Positions 28,005 to 36,151 of a stretch of DNA of 64,000 bases are shown here, piece after piece. The translations under genes were made by a program, and so were the position numbers. Source of the stretch: Azospirillum sp. SYSU D00513 (GTDB lineage: Bacteria > Pseudomonadota > Alphaproteobacteria > Azospirillales > Azospirillaceae); the NCBI RefSeq assembly GCF_017356015.1, contig NZ_JAFIQV010000033.1, positions 17,966 to 81,965 on the forward strand. Reading direction: 5' to 3'. Below the pieces are notes generated by a model. The model had not been told where the DNA came from and made no database searches. It saw only the letters and a list, made by a program, of their open reading frames with translations. Positions within the stretch are counted from its first letter, which is position 1. Each line of letters opens with the position of its first letter.

Positions 28005-28697
28005 ATGACGAAAATCAACATCAGGCGCTCGGCTTTTGAGGATGTCATCCGACTAGTATCTGATGAGTTTCTGAATTTCTCTTTTTCTCAAGAAGGAGAA
28101 GATGTTCTATTTGATAGAATAACAGAGGGAAAAATTACAAAGGGTTTTTATGTGGATGTCGGCGCCCATCATCCGCGGCGGTTTTCTTCGACTTATTCTC
28201 TATATTTGAAAGGATGGTCTGGTATAAATATCGAACCAAATCCTGAATTAGCATCTCTGCTCAACCTCGAAAGGAAAAGGGATATCAATATAAACATGGG
28301 TGTCTCGAATGCCCGTGGCTCAATGAAGTACTACATGTTCAAAGAACCAGCACTTAACACATTTAGCGAGAGTAGGTATGAGGAACTGAAGAGTGAATGG
28401 GAGCTTTTAGAGACAAAGTCTATAGACGTTTTGCCATTGTCAGAGATATTGAATAATTATCTGCCGCAAGGAAGAAGAATAGACTTAATGAATATTGATG
28501 TCGAGGGATTAGACATAGAGGTGATTAATTCTAATAATTGGGAAAAATTTTCTCCTGATTACCTTCTGGTTGAGGATAGGGTAGATATTCTAGAGATAAG
28601 AAGCAGTTATATTTTTAAGGCGCTCAGCGAATTTGGCTACATTCCCATTTCAAAACTTGACGCGACTTTTTTGTACAAAAAGACCAGGGCCGTCTAA
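28005..28697 (+). CDS. FkbM-family methyltransferase
   Basis: A 230-residue FkbM-type methyltransferase. SQEGEDVLFDRI near the start and GFYVDVGAHHPRRFSSTYSL (SAM loop) are family hallmarks, followed by GINIEPNPELASLL (acidic residue binding SAM ribose). RIDLMNIDVEGLDIEVIN is the FkbM core motif (D-V-E-G). Members O-methylate sugars in polyketides and surface glycans. I chose ATG 28005 because GAGGA lies six bases upstream; TTG 27993 in the same frame is less likely. Low GC like its neighbours. Confidence 0.9.
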   Translation: MTKINIRRSAFEDVIRLVSDEFLNFSFSQEGEDVLFDRITEGKITKGFYVDVGAHHPRRFSSTYSLYLKGWSGINIEPNPELASLLNLERKRDININMGVSNARGSMKYYMFKEPALNTFSESRYEELKSEWELLETKSIDVLPLSEILNNYLPQGRRIDLMNIDVEGLDIEVINSNNWEKFSPDYLLVEDRVDILEIRSSYIFKALSEFGYIPISKLDATFLYKKTRAV

Positions 28698-28733
28698 TGA
28701 TGTTTTTCTCTTGCAAAAGGCATGAGGCTTAAA

Positions 28734-29477
28734 ATGGGTTATGGATTCTCTGGTTTGTATACTTCCTTTGAGGAAGCACTTGCACAATGCGCCGGCTACG
28801 AGAACGACGATGTCGTGCAATCTATAATTGAGAGAGGTTTGCAGCCTCAGGGCGCTACAGAGAGACTGGCAGAACTAGACTCCCTGTTATTGTCTGCGAT
28901 GCTTTTTTCTATAAGTCGGCTTCGGAAAGCTCATATTTCTGTTCTGGATGTTGGCGGACAGATCGGCAGCCATTATCATACGGTACAGAATTGGACCGAC
29001 GGTGCTTTTAAATTCGAGTGGGACGTTCTCGAGACAAAGGCACTTGCGGCAGAGGCTGCCAAAAATTTTACAAAGCAAAATCTTAATTTTTACGGAGACT
29101 TTAAAGAAATTGTTAATAAAAATTATGATATTGTTCTGGCCAGTGGATCAATTCAGTGTCTGGACAAGCCAGAAGAGTTCTTCTCTTCCATATCCAGCCT
29201 CAATTACCGGTTTATGATAATAAACCGTTTCCCTCATCTTGTCCATCAAGACAAGCATGCTGGAGATTTGGTCAGCATTAATACGGTCCCTCTTGGCGTG
29301 TATCGGAACCAGGAAAAAGCCTATCCATCCTGGTTTTTCTCTTTGCGCAAATGGAACTCTTTGTTCCTGAAGAAGCATATCATTCGTAGTCAATGGCGAG
29401 ATAGTTTCGATGGCATTCACAAATTAGGCGATGATACCGCGGGGGCCTTCTTAGGGGTTCTTCTTGAGAAAAAATGA
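28734..29477 (+). CDS. Putative methyltransferase, TIGR04325-like
   Basis: A 247-residue protein opening GYGFSGLYTSFEEALAQCAG, like the TIGR04325 putative methyltransferases of O-antigen loci. VLDVGGQIGSHYHTVQNW is the SAM-loop equivalent; DIVLASGSIQCLDKPEEFFS matches strand 4 of the methyltransferase fold, and FMIINRFPHLVHQDK is typical of the family. ATG 28734 has GAGG six bases upstream; ATG 28722 is the alternative. Third gene of the AT-rich island. Confidence 0.8.
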   Translation: MGYGFSGLYTSFEEALAQCAGYENDDVVQSIIERGLQPQGATERLAELDSLLLSAMLFSISRLRKAHISVLDVGGQIGSHYHTVQNWTDGAFKFEWDVLETKALAAEAAKNFTKQNLNFYGDFKEIVNKNYDIVLASGSIQCLDKPEEFFSSISSLNYRFMIINRFPHLVHQDKHAGDLVSINTVPLGVYRNQEKAYPSWFFSLRKWNSLFLKKHIIRSQWRDSFDGIHKLGDDTAGAFLGVLLEKK

Positions 29478-29704
29478 TCTATTCGGGGTGTGATGGTCGG
29501 CTCTTCTTTGTCGCGTTGTTAAAACGGAAACCTCAGAGTCACGGACCAGAGAAAAGAGATTGAACATGGCGGTTCTGATACTATCCATAGTGGAGGCCCC
29601 TCAGGCATTTATGGGCAGGCCCTGTCCGCTCCCCGACCCGCGGCAGTGCCCCTCCACGGGACCGTTCCGCCATAGCAAAGAGCGTGACAACCGCGCTTTT
29701 TCCA

Positions 29705-31504
29705 TCATTCCGACTCAAGGCCCAACAGCAGGGCTACGTTCAAGTCCAGGCTCGCCCACGTCTCCGGAGTACCCGCCATGTCCAGGGCCTTGCTCCGCAA
29801 CGCCTGCAACTCAGCAGGCCGGGACGCTAGGCGTACGGCCGCTTCCACATAGTCCGATGACGTGGATGTGAGAACCGCACCAAAGCCCTTCTCACGGAAC
29901 AGACCCGTGCTCTGGCGGTTGCGCGCGGCGTGTCCCTCCCGCAGCAGAACGGGGCAGCCGGCCGCGATCGGATCCATCATGGAGACGGCGCCGCTGTAGG
30001 GGAAGCTGTCCAGGTAGAGATCCGCCTTGCGCAGAATGGCCGCGATGTGGTTTCGCGACGGGAGCGGCGCCAAAATACGTATCCTCTGCGGCGAAACCCC
30101 ATGCCCCCGGAACAGCGCGTTGAGATGCCGGACGAACAGCTCGCGCGGATAATAGTCCGACCAGTTCGGGTTGAAGGGATACAGCAGGAGGGTGCTGTTC
30201 TGCGTCCTGCGGAGGATCTCCGCCCAGGCATGCAGGAGTTCGGGAACCAGCTTGTAGAAGTTGGCGCCCGACGCGAAAAGAATCTGCTCGTCGCGCACCC
30301 CGAGTGCGGCACGGGGTACGGAAACCACCTCCGGCGAAGGCTCGCCAGCGAAATCATAGCGGTTGATCGATCCCGGGATCAGAACAAGCCGTTCCGTGTA
30401 TTCGTCCTGCGCTCCGGCGGGTTCGTTCAGCTCGCCATTGATGAAGCGGTCGATCGACCGGAAACCAGACGTCGCCGGATTCAGGGTCAGGGAAATCTGG
30501 GTGCGCGCAAGCCGGCAGGCCGACAGAAGGACCATGGGCGAGGTGACCGCCGTGATGTTCGTCCCGATGAGCATGATGTCGAGATCATCCCCCCGGATGA
30601 GGCTCACCATGTCGGGAAAGGGCTTTCCGCCAAGCACCACGAAGCGATCCGAACGCTTCCGCGCCTCCTGCTCGACGGGATGTTCCGCCTTGCTGCCCAT
30701 CGCGTAGAAGACGATCTCGAAACGGCTGCGGTCCAGCCCGTTGACATGGGCGAAGGTCGCGGCCGTTTCCGCTCCCCCGAACCAGGAGCCGCGCAGGACG
30801 CCGACACGGATGCGCTCCCCCGCCGGCCGGGAAGGAAACGCGTGTCCGGTTTCAAGGCCGTTGAATTCCAGATGGCTTTCGATGATCTCCGCGCGCGCCT
30901 GATACAGGGACTTCAAATTGCGATCCGAAAAGTATCCGGCCAGGAACCGGGCGTGCTTCGTGAACGACGCGGCCAGCTGGGCACGATGCGCCTTCGGGGC
31001 ATCGCCCTTCACGAAACTCCGGATGGCTGAGCTTGCCTTCTCGATGTAGGCCGAATGCGCATCCGCCTCGCCAAGCGCAACGAAGAACTCCGGCTCGGCG
31101 AAGAGAATGCGAACGGTCAGCTCGTAAAGATGGACCGGAACCTGGGAGAAGTCCGGGATCCACTCCGACTGGTGGGCCGGAAAATAGAGGCAGAAGGCCG
31201 CCATCGAGGCGATCTGCGGATCGCCGGCTCCTTCGGCTTCGGCGATCCGCTTCAGGGCGGCCTCGGCGATCCGCTTTTCCTCTCCTGTCGGAGCCAGGGT
31301 GCGGATGCCGGACCTCATTACGGAGATGAGGGTGTCGGCGCCCTTGGCCTGGGAGAGTTCATGAACCCCCTCCTCCGCCAGGTTAAGCAATCCCTGTGCC
31401 ACGACGTTGCGGTCCCGCCGCAGGAGCGCCTCATCGATCAGGGAGCCTGATTTCATGTAGGCGGTCAGGGAAGCGGTCAGGGCACCGAAACCGTTGGCGT
31501 TCAT
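29705..31504 (-). CDS. GT41-like glycosyltransferase without clear TPR repeats
   Basis: A 600-residue protein. The N-terminal about 250 residues are helical with no clear TPR consensus. The C-terminal part resembles the OGT/SPINDLY catalytic region: RIRVGVLRGSWFGGAETAA, ISLTLNPATSGFRSIDRFIN, QDEYTERLVLIPGSINRYDF and ADLYLDSFPYSGAVSMMDP (about residues 494-512). The conserved GHT histidine loop is not seen (LIGTNITAVTSPMVL stands there), so catalysis may differ. ATG 31504 follows the fcl stop by 46 bp, making a gmd-fcl-GT operon on the minus strand likely. Function is inferred from family. Confidence 0.75.
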   Translation of the reverse strand: MNANGFGALTASLTAYMKSGSLIDEALLRRDRNVVAQGLLNLAEEGVHELSQAKGADTLISVMRSGIRTLAPTGEEKRIAEAALKRIAEAEGAGDPQIASMAAFCLYFPAHQSEWIPDFSQVPVHLYELTVRILFAEPEFFVALGEADAHSAYIEKASSAIRSFVKGDAPKAHRAQLAASFTKHARFLAGYFSDRNLKSLYQARAEIIESHLEFNGLETGHAFPSRPAGERIRVGVLRGSWFGGAETAATFAHVNGLDRSRFEIVFYAMGSKAEHPVEQEARKRSDRFVVLGGKPFPDMVSLIRGDDLDIMLIGTNITAVTSPMVLLSACRLARTQISLTLNPATSGFRSIDRFINGELNEPAGAQDEYTERLVLIPGSINRYDFAGEPSPEVVSVPRAALGVRDEQILFASGANFYKLVPELLHAWAEILRRTQNSTLLLYPFNPNWSDYYPRELFVRHLNALFRGHGVSPQRIRILAPLPSRNHIAAILRKADLYLDSFPYSGAVSMMDPIAAGCPVLLREGHAARNRQSTGLFREKGFGAVLTSTSSDYVEAAVRLASRPAELQALRSKALDMAGTPETWASLDLNVALLLGLESE

Positions 31505-31550
31505 GGAATGACTGCTTTCAAACTGTGTGGCTGGAGAAACCCAGAAGGCG

Positions 31551-32525
31551 TTACGATCCCGCCGGGGTTTCCTGTAACACGTTTGCCCGGTACCAGGCGT
31601 GGGTGCTCTCGATGCCCTCGCGCAGGCCGATGCGCGCCGTCCATCCCAGCGCCGACAGCCGGCCGACATCGAGCAGCTTGCGAGGCGTGCCGTCCGGCTT
31701 GCTGGTGTCGTACACGAACTCTCCCTCGAACCCGACCACCTCGGCGATCAGCTCGGCCAGTACGCGAATGGTCACGTCCGTCCCGGTGCCGACGTTGAGG
31801 GGCACGTCGCCCGAATAGTTCTGGAGCAGGAAGACGGACGCGTCGGCGAGGTCGTCGACGTGCAGGAACTCGCGTCGTGGCCGGCCGCTGCCCCACAGCT
31901 CCACCGTCCCCAGCCCCTCGCGCCGGGCGCGGTCGATCTTGGCGAGCAGCGCCGGCAGGACATGGCTGGAGGTCAGGTCGAAGTTGTCGCCGGGTCCGTA
32001 CAGGTTGGTCGGCATCAGGGAGATGAAGTCGCACCCGTACTGTCGGCGGTAGGCCTGGCACAGCTTGATGCCAGCGATTTTGGCGATGGCGTACCACTCG
32101 TTGGTCGGTTCGAGCGGCCCGGTCAGCAGCGCGTCCTCGGTGATCGGCTGCGAGGCCATCCGGGGGTAGATGCAGGACGAGCCCAGGAACAGCAGCTTCG
32201 CGACACCGGCCTGTTGGGCGGCGTGGACGATGTTGGTCTCGATCGCGAGGTTGTCGTAGATGAACTCCGCCGGACGGGTGGAGTTGGCGAGGATGCCGCC
32301 CACCTTGGCCGCCGCGACGATGACGGCGTCCGGGCGCTCGGCCTCCATCCAGGCCTCGACCTCCGCCTGGCGGCGCAGGTCGACCTGCGCCCGGCCGGCG
32401 GTCAGGACGGTGCAGCCCTCACTCGCGAGGCGGCGCACCAGGGCCGACCCGACCATGCCGCGGTGCCCCGCCACCCAGACGCGGCGGCCTTCCAGGCGGA
32501 ACGGGGCCTCAGCCGTTGTTGCCAT
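31551..32525 (-). CDS. fcl: GDP-L-fucose synthase
   Basis: A 324-residue extended SDR that converts GDP-4-keto-6-deoxy-D-mannose to GDP-L-fucose with NADPH by epimerising C3 and C5, then reducing C4. VAGHRGMVGSALVRRL is the nucleotide-binding loop; AAAKVGGILANSTRPAEFI and LGSSCIYPRMASQPITED are Fcl family signatures. TNEWYAIAKIAGIKLC carries the YxxxK catalytic pair. The start overlaps gmd by 17 bp, so the two are co-translated, giving a complete route from GDP-mannose to GDP-L-fucose. Confidence 0.96.
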   Translation of the reverse strand: MATTAEAPFRLEGRRVWVAGHRGMVGSALVRRLASEGCTVLTAGRAQVDLRRQAEVEAWMEAERPDAVIVAAAKVGGILANSTRPAEFIYDNLAIETNIVHAAQQAGVAKLLFLGSSCIYPRMASQPITEDALLTGPLEPTNEWYAIAKIAGIKLCQAYRRQYGCDFISLMPTNLYGPGDNFDLTSSHVLPALLAKIDRARREGLGTVELWGSGRPRREFLHVDDLADASVFLLQNYSGDVPLNVGTGTDVTIRVLAELIAEVVGFEGEFVYDTSKPDGTPRKLLDVGRLSALGWTARIGLREGIESTHAWYRANVLQETPAGS

Positions 32526-33579
32526 AGCGGGGAGCCTCCAGCTTGAGGGCCTGCAGGTCGGATTCCACCATCTCGCGCACCAGTTCGGGGAAGGGGGTGC
32601 TGTGAGTCCAGCCCAGCTTCTCGCGCGCCTTGCTCGGGTCGCCCAGCAGCAGGTCCACTTCGGTCGGCCGGAAGTAGCGCGGATCCACCTCGATCAGGGT
32701 CTCGCCCGTCCGGGCATCTAGTCCCTTCTCCTCCACGCCGCTGCCGGTCCAGACGATGCGGCGGTCGATGTGGGAGAAGGCCAGCTCCACGAACTCGCGG
32801 ATGCTGTGCGTCTCCCCGGTCGCGAGCACATAGTCGTCCGGCTCCGGCTGCTGGAGCATGCGCCACATCCCCTCGACGAAGTCGCGGGCGTGGCCCCAAT
32901 CGCGCTTGGCGTCCAGGTTGCCGAGATAGAGCTGCTTCTGGCGGCCCAGCTCGATGGCGGCGACGGCGCGGGTGATCTTGCGGGTGACGAAAGTCTCGCC
33001 GCGCGTCGGCCCCTCATGGTTGAAGAGGATACCGTTCGAGGCGTGCATCCCATAGGCCTCGCGGTAGTTCACCGTGATCCAGTAGGCGTAGAGCTTGGCG
33101 GCCGCGTAGGGGCTGCGCGGGTAGAAAGGCGTGGTCTCGCGCTGCGGGGTTTCCTGGACCTTGCCGAACAGCTCCGAGGTGGAGGCCTGATAGAAGCGGA
33201 CCCGGTCATTCATCTTCAGGATCCGGATCGCCTCCAGCAGGCGCAGCGTGCCAATGCCGTCGGCGTTGGCCGTGTATTCCGGCGTGTCGAAACTCACCTG
33301 CACATGGCTCTGAGCCGCGAGATTGTAGATCTCGGTCGGCTGCACCTCCTCCACCACGCGGATCAGGTTGGTGGCGTCGGTAAGGTCGCCGTGATGCAGC
33401 ACGAAACGGACGTCCGGCTCGTGCAGGTCGCGGTACAGGTGATCGACGCGGGCGGTGTTGAAGGAGGAGGAGCGGCGCTTCAGCCCATGGACCCGATAAC
33501 CCTTGGAGAGCAGCAGCTCCGCGAGCATGGCGCCATCCTGGCCGGTGGCTCCGGTGATCAATGCGACCTTGTCTGACAT
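32509..33579 (-). CDS. gmd: GDP-mannose 4,6-dehydratase
   Basis: A 356-residue dehydratase converting GDP-D-mannose to GDP-4-keto-6-deoxy-D-mannose with bound NADP. ITGATGQDGAMLAELLLSKG, GLKRRSSSFNTARVDHLY, NLAAQSHVQVSFDTPEYTA and RSPYAAAKLYAYWITVNYRE (YxxxK) are near-textbook Gmd motifs, as is HEGPTRGETFVTRKITRAVA. The reading frame runs to 33687, but MSDKVALITGATG at 33579 is the family N-terminus and has GGAAGAG upstream. First gene of gmd-fcl. Confidence 0.97.
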   Translation of the reverse strand: MSDKVALITGATGQDGAMLAELLLSKGYRVHGLKRRSSSFNTARVDHLYRDLHEPDVRFVLHHGDLTDATNLIRVVEEVQPTEIYNLAAQSHVQVSFDTPEYTANADGIGTLRLLEAIRILKMNDRVRFYQASTSELFGKVQETPQRETTPFYPRSPYAAAKLYAYWITVNYREAYGMHASNGILFNHEGPTRGETFVTRKITRAVAAIELGRQKQLYLGNLDAKRDWGHARDFVEGMWRMLQQPEPDDYVLATGETHSIREFVELAFSHIDRRIVWTGSGVEEKGLDARTGETLIEVDPRYFRPTEVDLLLGDPSKAREKLGWTHSTPFPELVREMVESDLQALKLEAPRYGNNG

Positions 33580-33835
33580 CCACTCTTCCTTCGGTCGGCC
33601 CGGGGCGGCCGGTTCATGGGGCCGCTGGGCACGGCTTTCACCGCCTTCTAATCCACACTCGGCAGGAGGCGTCAAGCCGCGCGGCATTTCGGTGCAGTCA
33701 AGATGGCCGAATTCCCTTCTACCCGAACAGCCAACCGCCCCTTTGCCCTTCCGGTTATCTTTCTAGGAGATGACAGATGTCTTATCCAGGTCACAAGAAG
33801 GCTAGCAAGGCCAAGCCTCTCAAGATCATGGTACG

Positions 33836-33907
33836 TCTTGCCCATATACCCTCTTGCCCTCTTGGGCATCCAACCAATAGACCTTGCCGCCAATTGGCCT
33901 CTTGCCC
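33836..33907. repeat. Cluster of CTTGCCC motifs upstream of parA, candidate centromere/operator
   Basis: Within 72 bp there are TCTTGCCC at 33836, CTCTTGCCC at 33851, an inverted copy in the GGGCAT region at about 33864, CCTTGCCG at 33882 and CCTCTTGCCC at 33898. Small RHH partition proteins bind short iterated sites just 5' of their operon, so this cluster is a good candidate parS/autoregulatory region. Binding is inference. Related copies appear near 37.2-37.5 kb. Confidence 0.6.
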
Positions 33908-33975
33908 GCATCGACCGGCGCCACGTAGAGTCCCGCCCGTTCATCCTTCCCGACGACCGCCACCGGAGCCGTCCC

Positions 33976-34650
33976 GTGATCACCATCGCTCTCGCCAGCA
34001 ACAAGGGCGGCTGCGCCAAGACCACCACGGCCTGCGCCGTCGCGGCGGACTTGGCCCTCGACGGGCTGCGCGCCTGCATTCTCGACTGCGACCCCAACCA
34101 GCACGCCGCCGCCTTCGGACGGCGCGCCCAGCTGACCGGCTTCACGGTGGTGCCCAACGTCGGCGAGGAGAACATCATCGGGGAGATCCGCAACGCCCGC
34201 AGCGGCTGCGACTTCCTGATCCTCGACCTGCCGGGCGTCGCGTCGCGCCTGACCATCCTCGGGATCGGCAAGGCGGCCTTCGTCGTGGTGCCCTGCCAGC
34301 AGTCGGCCCCCGACCTGCGCGACGCGTTGCGCACCAACCACCAGATCGACGAGACCGGCGACATCGGGAACCGAACCATTGGGCGGGCGCTGCTGTGGAC
34401 CCGCGTGCCCTCGGGCTTCGAAAGCCGCGTCGCCAAGCAGATCCGCACCGACGGCGAGGCGCGGATGCCGGCCTTCGCCGCCAGCCTGATGGAACGCACC
34501 GCCTATAAGGAGATGCTGCTGACCGGCGTCCCCCCCCGCGTGTCGGAACCGGACAGCGCCGCTGCGGCGAACGTCCAGGCCATCAAGACCGAACTCCTGA
34601 ACCGGCTGGCGACCCTCGACGCCGCCGCACGCAACGAGGCCCACGCATGA
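33976..34650 (+). CDS. parA: ParA-family partition ATPase (short, type Ib-like)
   Basis: A 224-residue Walker-type ATPase. ASNKGGCAKTTTACAVAADL at the N-terminus is the deviant Walker A, with the signature Lys (residue 10) and catalytic Lys (15); CILDCDPNQHA and FLILDLPGVASR are the A' and Walker B regions. There is no N-terminal DNA-binding extension, as in type Ib ParA. The usual Gly before the second Lys is Ala. GTG 33976 is the best start, because the longer frame adds unrelated sequence overlapping the repeats. It positions plasmid copies at division together with its partner, whose ATG overlaps its stop. Confidence 0.85.
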   Translation: MITIALASNKGGCAKTTTACAVAADLALDGLRACILDCDPNQHAAAFGRRAQLTGFTVVPNVGEENIIGEIRNARSGCDFLILDLPGVASRLTILGIGKAAFVVVPCQQSAPDLRDALRTNHQIDETGDIGNRTIGRALLWTRVPSGFESRVAKQIRTDGEARMPAFAASLMERTAYKEMLLTGVPPRVSEPDSAAAANVQAIKTELLNRLATLDAAARNEAHA

Positions 34651-35120
34651 CCAGGAACCGTGGAGTTCGCCCGCCCCTGCCCTCCGCCTTCGACGACGAG
34701 GACGTGGCACCGGCCCGCGCCAACGCCGCATCCCCCGCCCGCCCGGATCTCTCGGCCTTGGCTGCCCTGGCCGACAGCCTGGACGATCAGCGCCTGCTGG
34801 CCGGGACCGACCAGGTCGCCGCCACCATCGGCCTGCCTTCCCTCAGGCCGCTCGGGAACACGGAGCCTGCGCATCCAGCAGCACCAGCGCCGGCCGCTCC
34901 TCCGCGAGAGCCGACGGAGGAGTTCAAGGTGACGGTACCGCGCTACCTGAACCGGCAGCTCGCCGCCGTCGCGGCTGACCGGCGCGTGACGAAGCAGTAC
35001 TTGGTTCTGGAGGCGTTGCGGGCGGCCGGATACCGGCTGGACGATGCCGACCTGCATGAGGACGGACGGCGCTACCGCGGACGGCGGACGGCGGAGCGCG
35101 ACGGCCGAGGATCAGCCTGA
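34647..35120 (+). CDS. Probable partition partner protein with C-terminal ribbon-helix-helix
   Basis: A 157-residue protein whose start overlaps the parA stop (ATGA). The N-terminal about 95 residues are Pro/Ala-rich and probably disordered. The C-terminal segment EEFKVTVPRYLNRQLAAVA followed by DRRVTKQYLVLEALRAAGY looks like a ribbon-helix-helix: a beta strand then two helices. Small RHH proteins act as centromere-binding ParB/ParG equivalents next to short ParA proteins and repress their own operon. Identification rests on position and this motif. Confidence 0.65.
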   Translation: MTRNRGVRPPLPSAFDDEDVAPARANAASPARPDLSALAALADSLDDQRLLAGTDQVAATIGLPSLRPLGNTEPAHPAAPAPAAPPREPTEEFKVTVPRYLNRQLAAVAADRRVTKQYLVLEALRAAGYRLDDADLHEDGRRYRGRRTAERDGRGSA

Positions 35121-35130
35121 CGGCTTCTCA

Positions 35131-35172
35131 CCCAACAACCCGAAAGGGCAAATAACCCTTTGGGCTGTTGGG
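35131..35172. terminator. Inverted repeat after the par operon, between convergent genes
   Basis: CCCAACAACCCGAAAGGG pairs with CCCTTTGGGCTGTTGGG (one mismatch and one offset) around a short loop. It lies 10 bp after the parAB stop and before the convergent gene at 35251, so it probably terminates both. Its AAATAACC/GGCTGTT segments recur at 36.09 kb. Confidence 0.6.
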
Positions 35173-35250
35173 CAGGGGCGCCTCTGCTCCTGCCGTCTGC
35201 GCCGGCGGAAGGGTGGCGCCCGGAACGGGAGGCAGCCCCCCTGCGGAGGT

Positions 35251-35943
35251 TCAGGACGATTTCACCCGCTGTTCGGCGTGCAGCATGCGCCCGCGCTCCT
35301 CGAACCACTCCCCGGCATAACCGCAGTTGCGATAGCTCTCGAAATAGGGACCGCCGTCCGTGTAATGGAGGTTCGACAGCTCGCTCAAAACGGCGGGGGG
35401 GTCATAATCGACAAGGTGGTTCCAGCGGTGGGGGATATCCCCGATTAGCGCGTCGCTCTCCAGCCATTTGAACTGATGAAGCTCCAGGCCCGACGCCCGA
35501 TTGACATAGTCCAGCGTCAGGGCCGCGCATTTCGCGTTGTTCATCAGCATGACGCTCGACCAGTTCTTCTTCGGGTACTTGGTCTGAGGCTGACCCAGGA
35601 ACTTCGTCTCCTCCTTGGGCACGTGATGGTGCTTCACCACCTGCACCGCGAAGCGGTCGTCGCGCAGATCCCACAGCTTGGCGATGTCGTCCACCATCAG
35701 CATGTCGCAGTCGAAGAACAGCGACCACCCCTCGTAGCCGCAGAGATGGGGCACCAGAAAGCGGGAGAAGGAGAACTCGGTCGATTGCTTGGGATCACGC
35801 TCCCGCTGGAACAGGCCGCCGAGCTGCGTCAGGGCGAGTGGCGTGATCGAGACAGGACGGCTCGCGCGGGTCTGGATGCTGTGCGAGAAGACATGGAAGG
35901 CGACGGTCTCACAGGGATCATAGCCGATAAACACGCGGATCAT
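35251..35943 (-). CDS. GT8-like glycosyltransferase
   Basis: A 230-residue GT-A type protein opening MIRVFIGYDPCETVAFHVFS, typical of a small family of sugar transferases with a stored-glycogenin-like fold. FSFSRFLVPHLCGYEGWSLF followed by DCDMLMVDD contains the DxD metal-binding motif; WSSVMLMNNAKC and TDGGPYFE are consistent with GT8-like enzymes. ATG 35943 was chosen because the upstream extension (to 36090) is not protein-like. It is convergent with the par operon. Substrate unknown. Confidence 0.8.
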   Translation of the reverse strand: MIRVFIGYDPCETVAFHVFSHSIQTRASRPVSITPLALTQLGGLFQRERDPKQSTEFSFSRFLVPHLCGYEGWSLFFDCDMLMVDDIAKLWDLRDDRFAVQVVKHHHVPKEETKFLGQPQTKYPKKNWSSVMLMNNAKCAALTLDYVNRASGLELHQFKWLESDALIGDIPHRWNHLVDYDPPAVLSELSNLHYTDGGPYFESYRNCGYAGEWFEERGRMLHAEQRVKSS

Positions 35944-36074
35944 GTCCAACCTCGATGGATAAAGCCGGGTGAAGCTACACCCATGAACGCCCCCGGACAA
36001 CGTACGCCGGGTCCATCCAAGACCTGGCACAGGCGGGGGCTGGCTTGTCACACAAGAGGCCCGCAGCATGTCGC

Positions 36075-36122
36075 CCACCCTCTTACCCAAATAACCTTTT
36101 GGCTGTTTGGGTAAGAGGGTGG
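36075..36122. repeat. Perfect 17-bp inverted repeat
   Basis: CCACCCTCTTACCCAAA at 36075-36091 is matched exactly by TTTGGGTAAGAGGGTGG at 36106-36122, with a 14-base loop that can itself pair at CC-TTTT-GG. It lies between two minus-strand glycosyltransferase genes. It could be a terminator for the gene at 36152, but there is no T-run. The arm contains CCTCTTACCC, close to the par-associated motif. Confidence 0.75.
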
Positions 36123-36151
36123 ATAGGTGAATGAGATCTCGCTCATCCTGG

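Larger units (their letters stand above)
27030..29500. other. AT-rich island with three methyltransferase-like genes
   Basis: Across about 2.4 kb the composition changes abruptly from GC-rich to visibly AT-rich, with A/T-ending codons common in all three genes. Flanking DNA on both sides is the normal high-GC type. No transposase or att-like repeat is visible at the borders. The first 240 bp (27030-27269) is non-coding. This fits horizontal acquisition of a glycan-decoration cassette. Confidence 0.8.

Noticed and set aside
33777..33975. ATG at 33777 with an excellent TAGGAG site, upstream of parA
   Set aside because: The frame continues into parA in the wrong register and the protein is low-quality after about 20 residues. 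It may be a remnant or a leader, but it is not supported as a gene.
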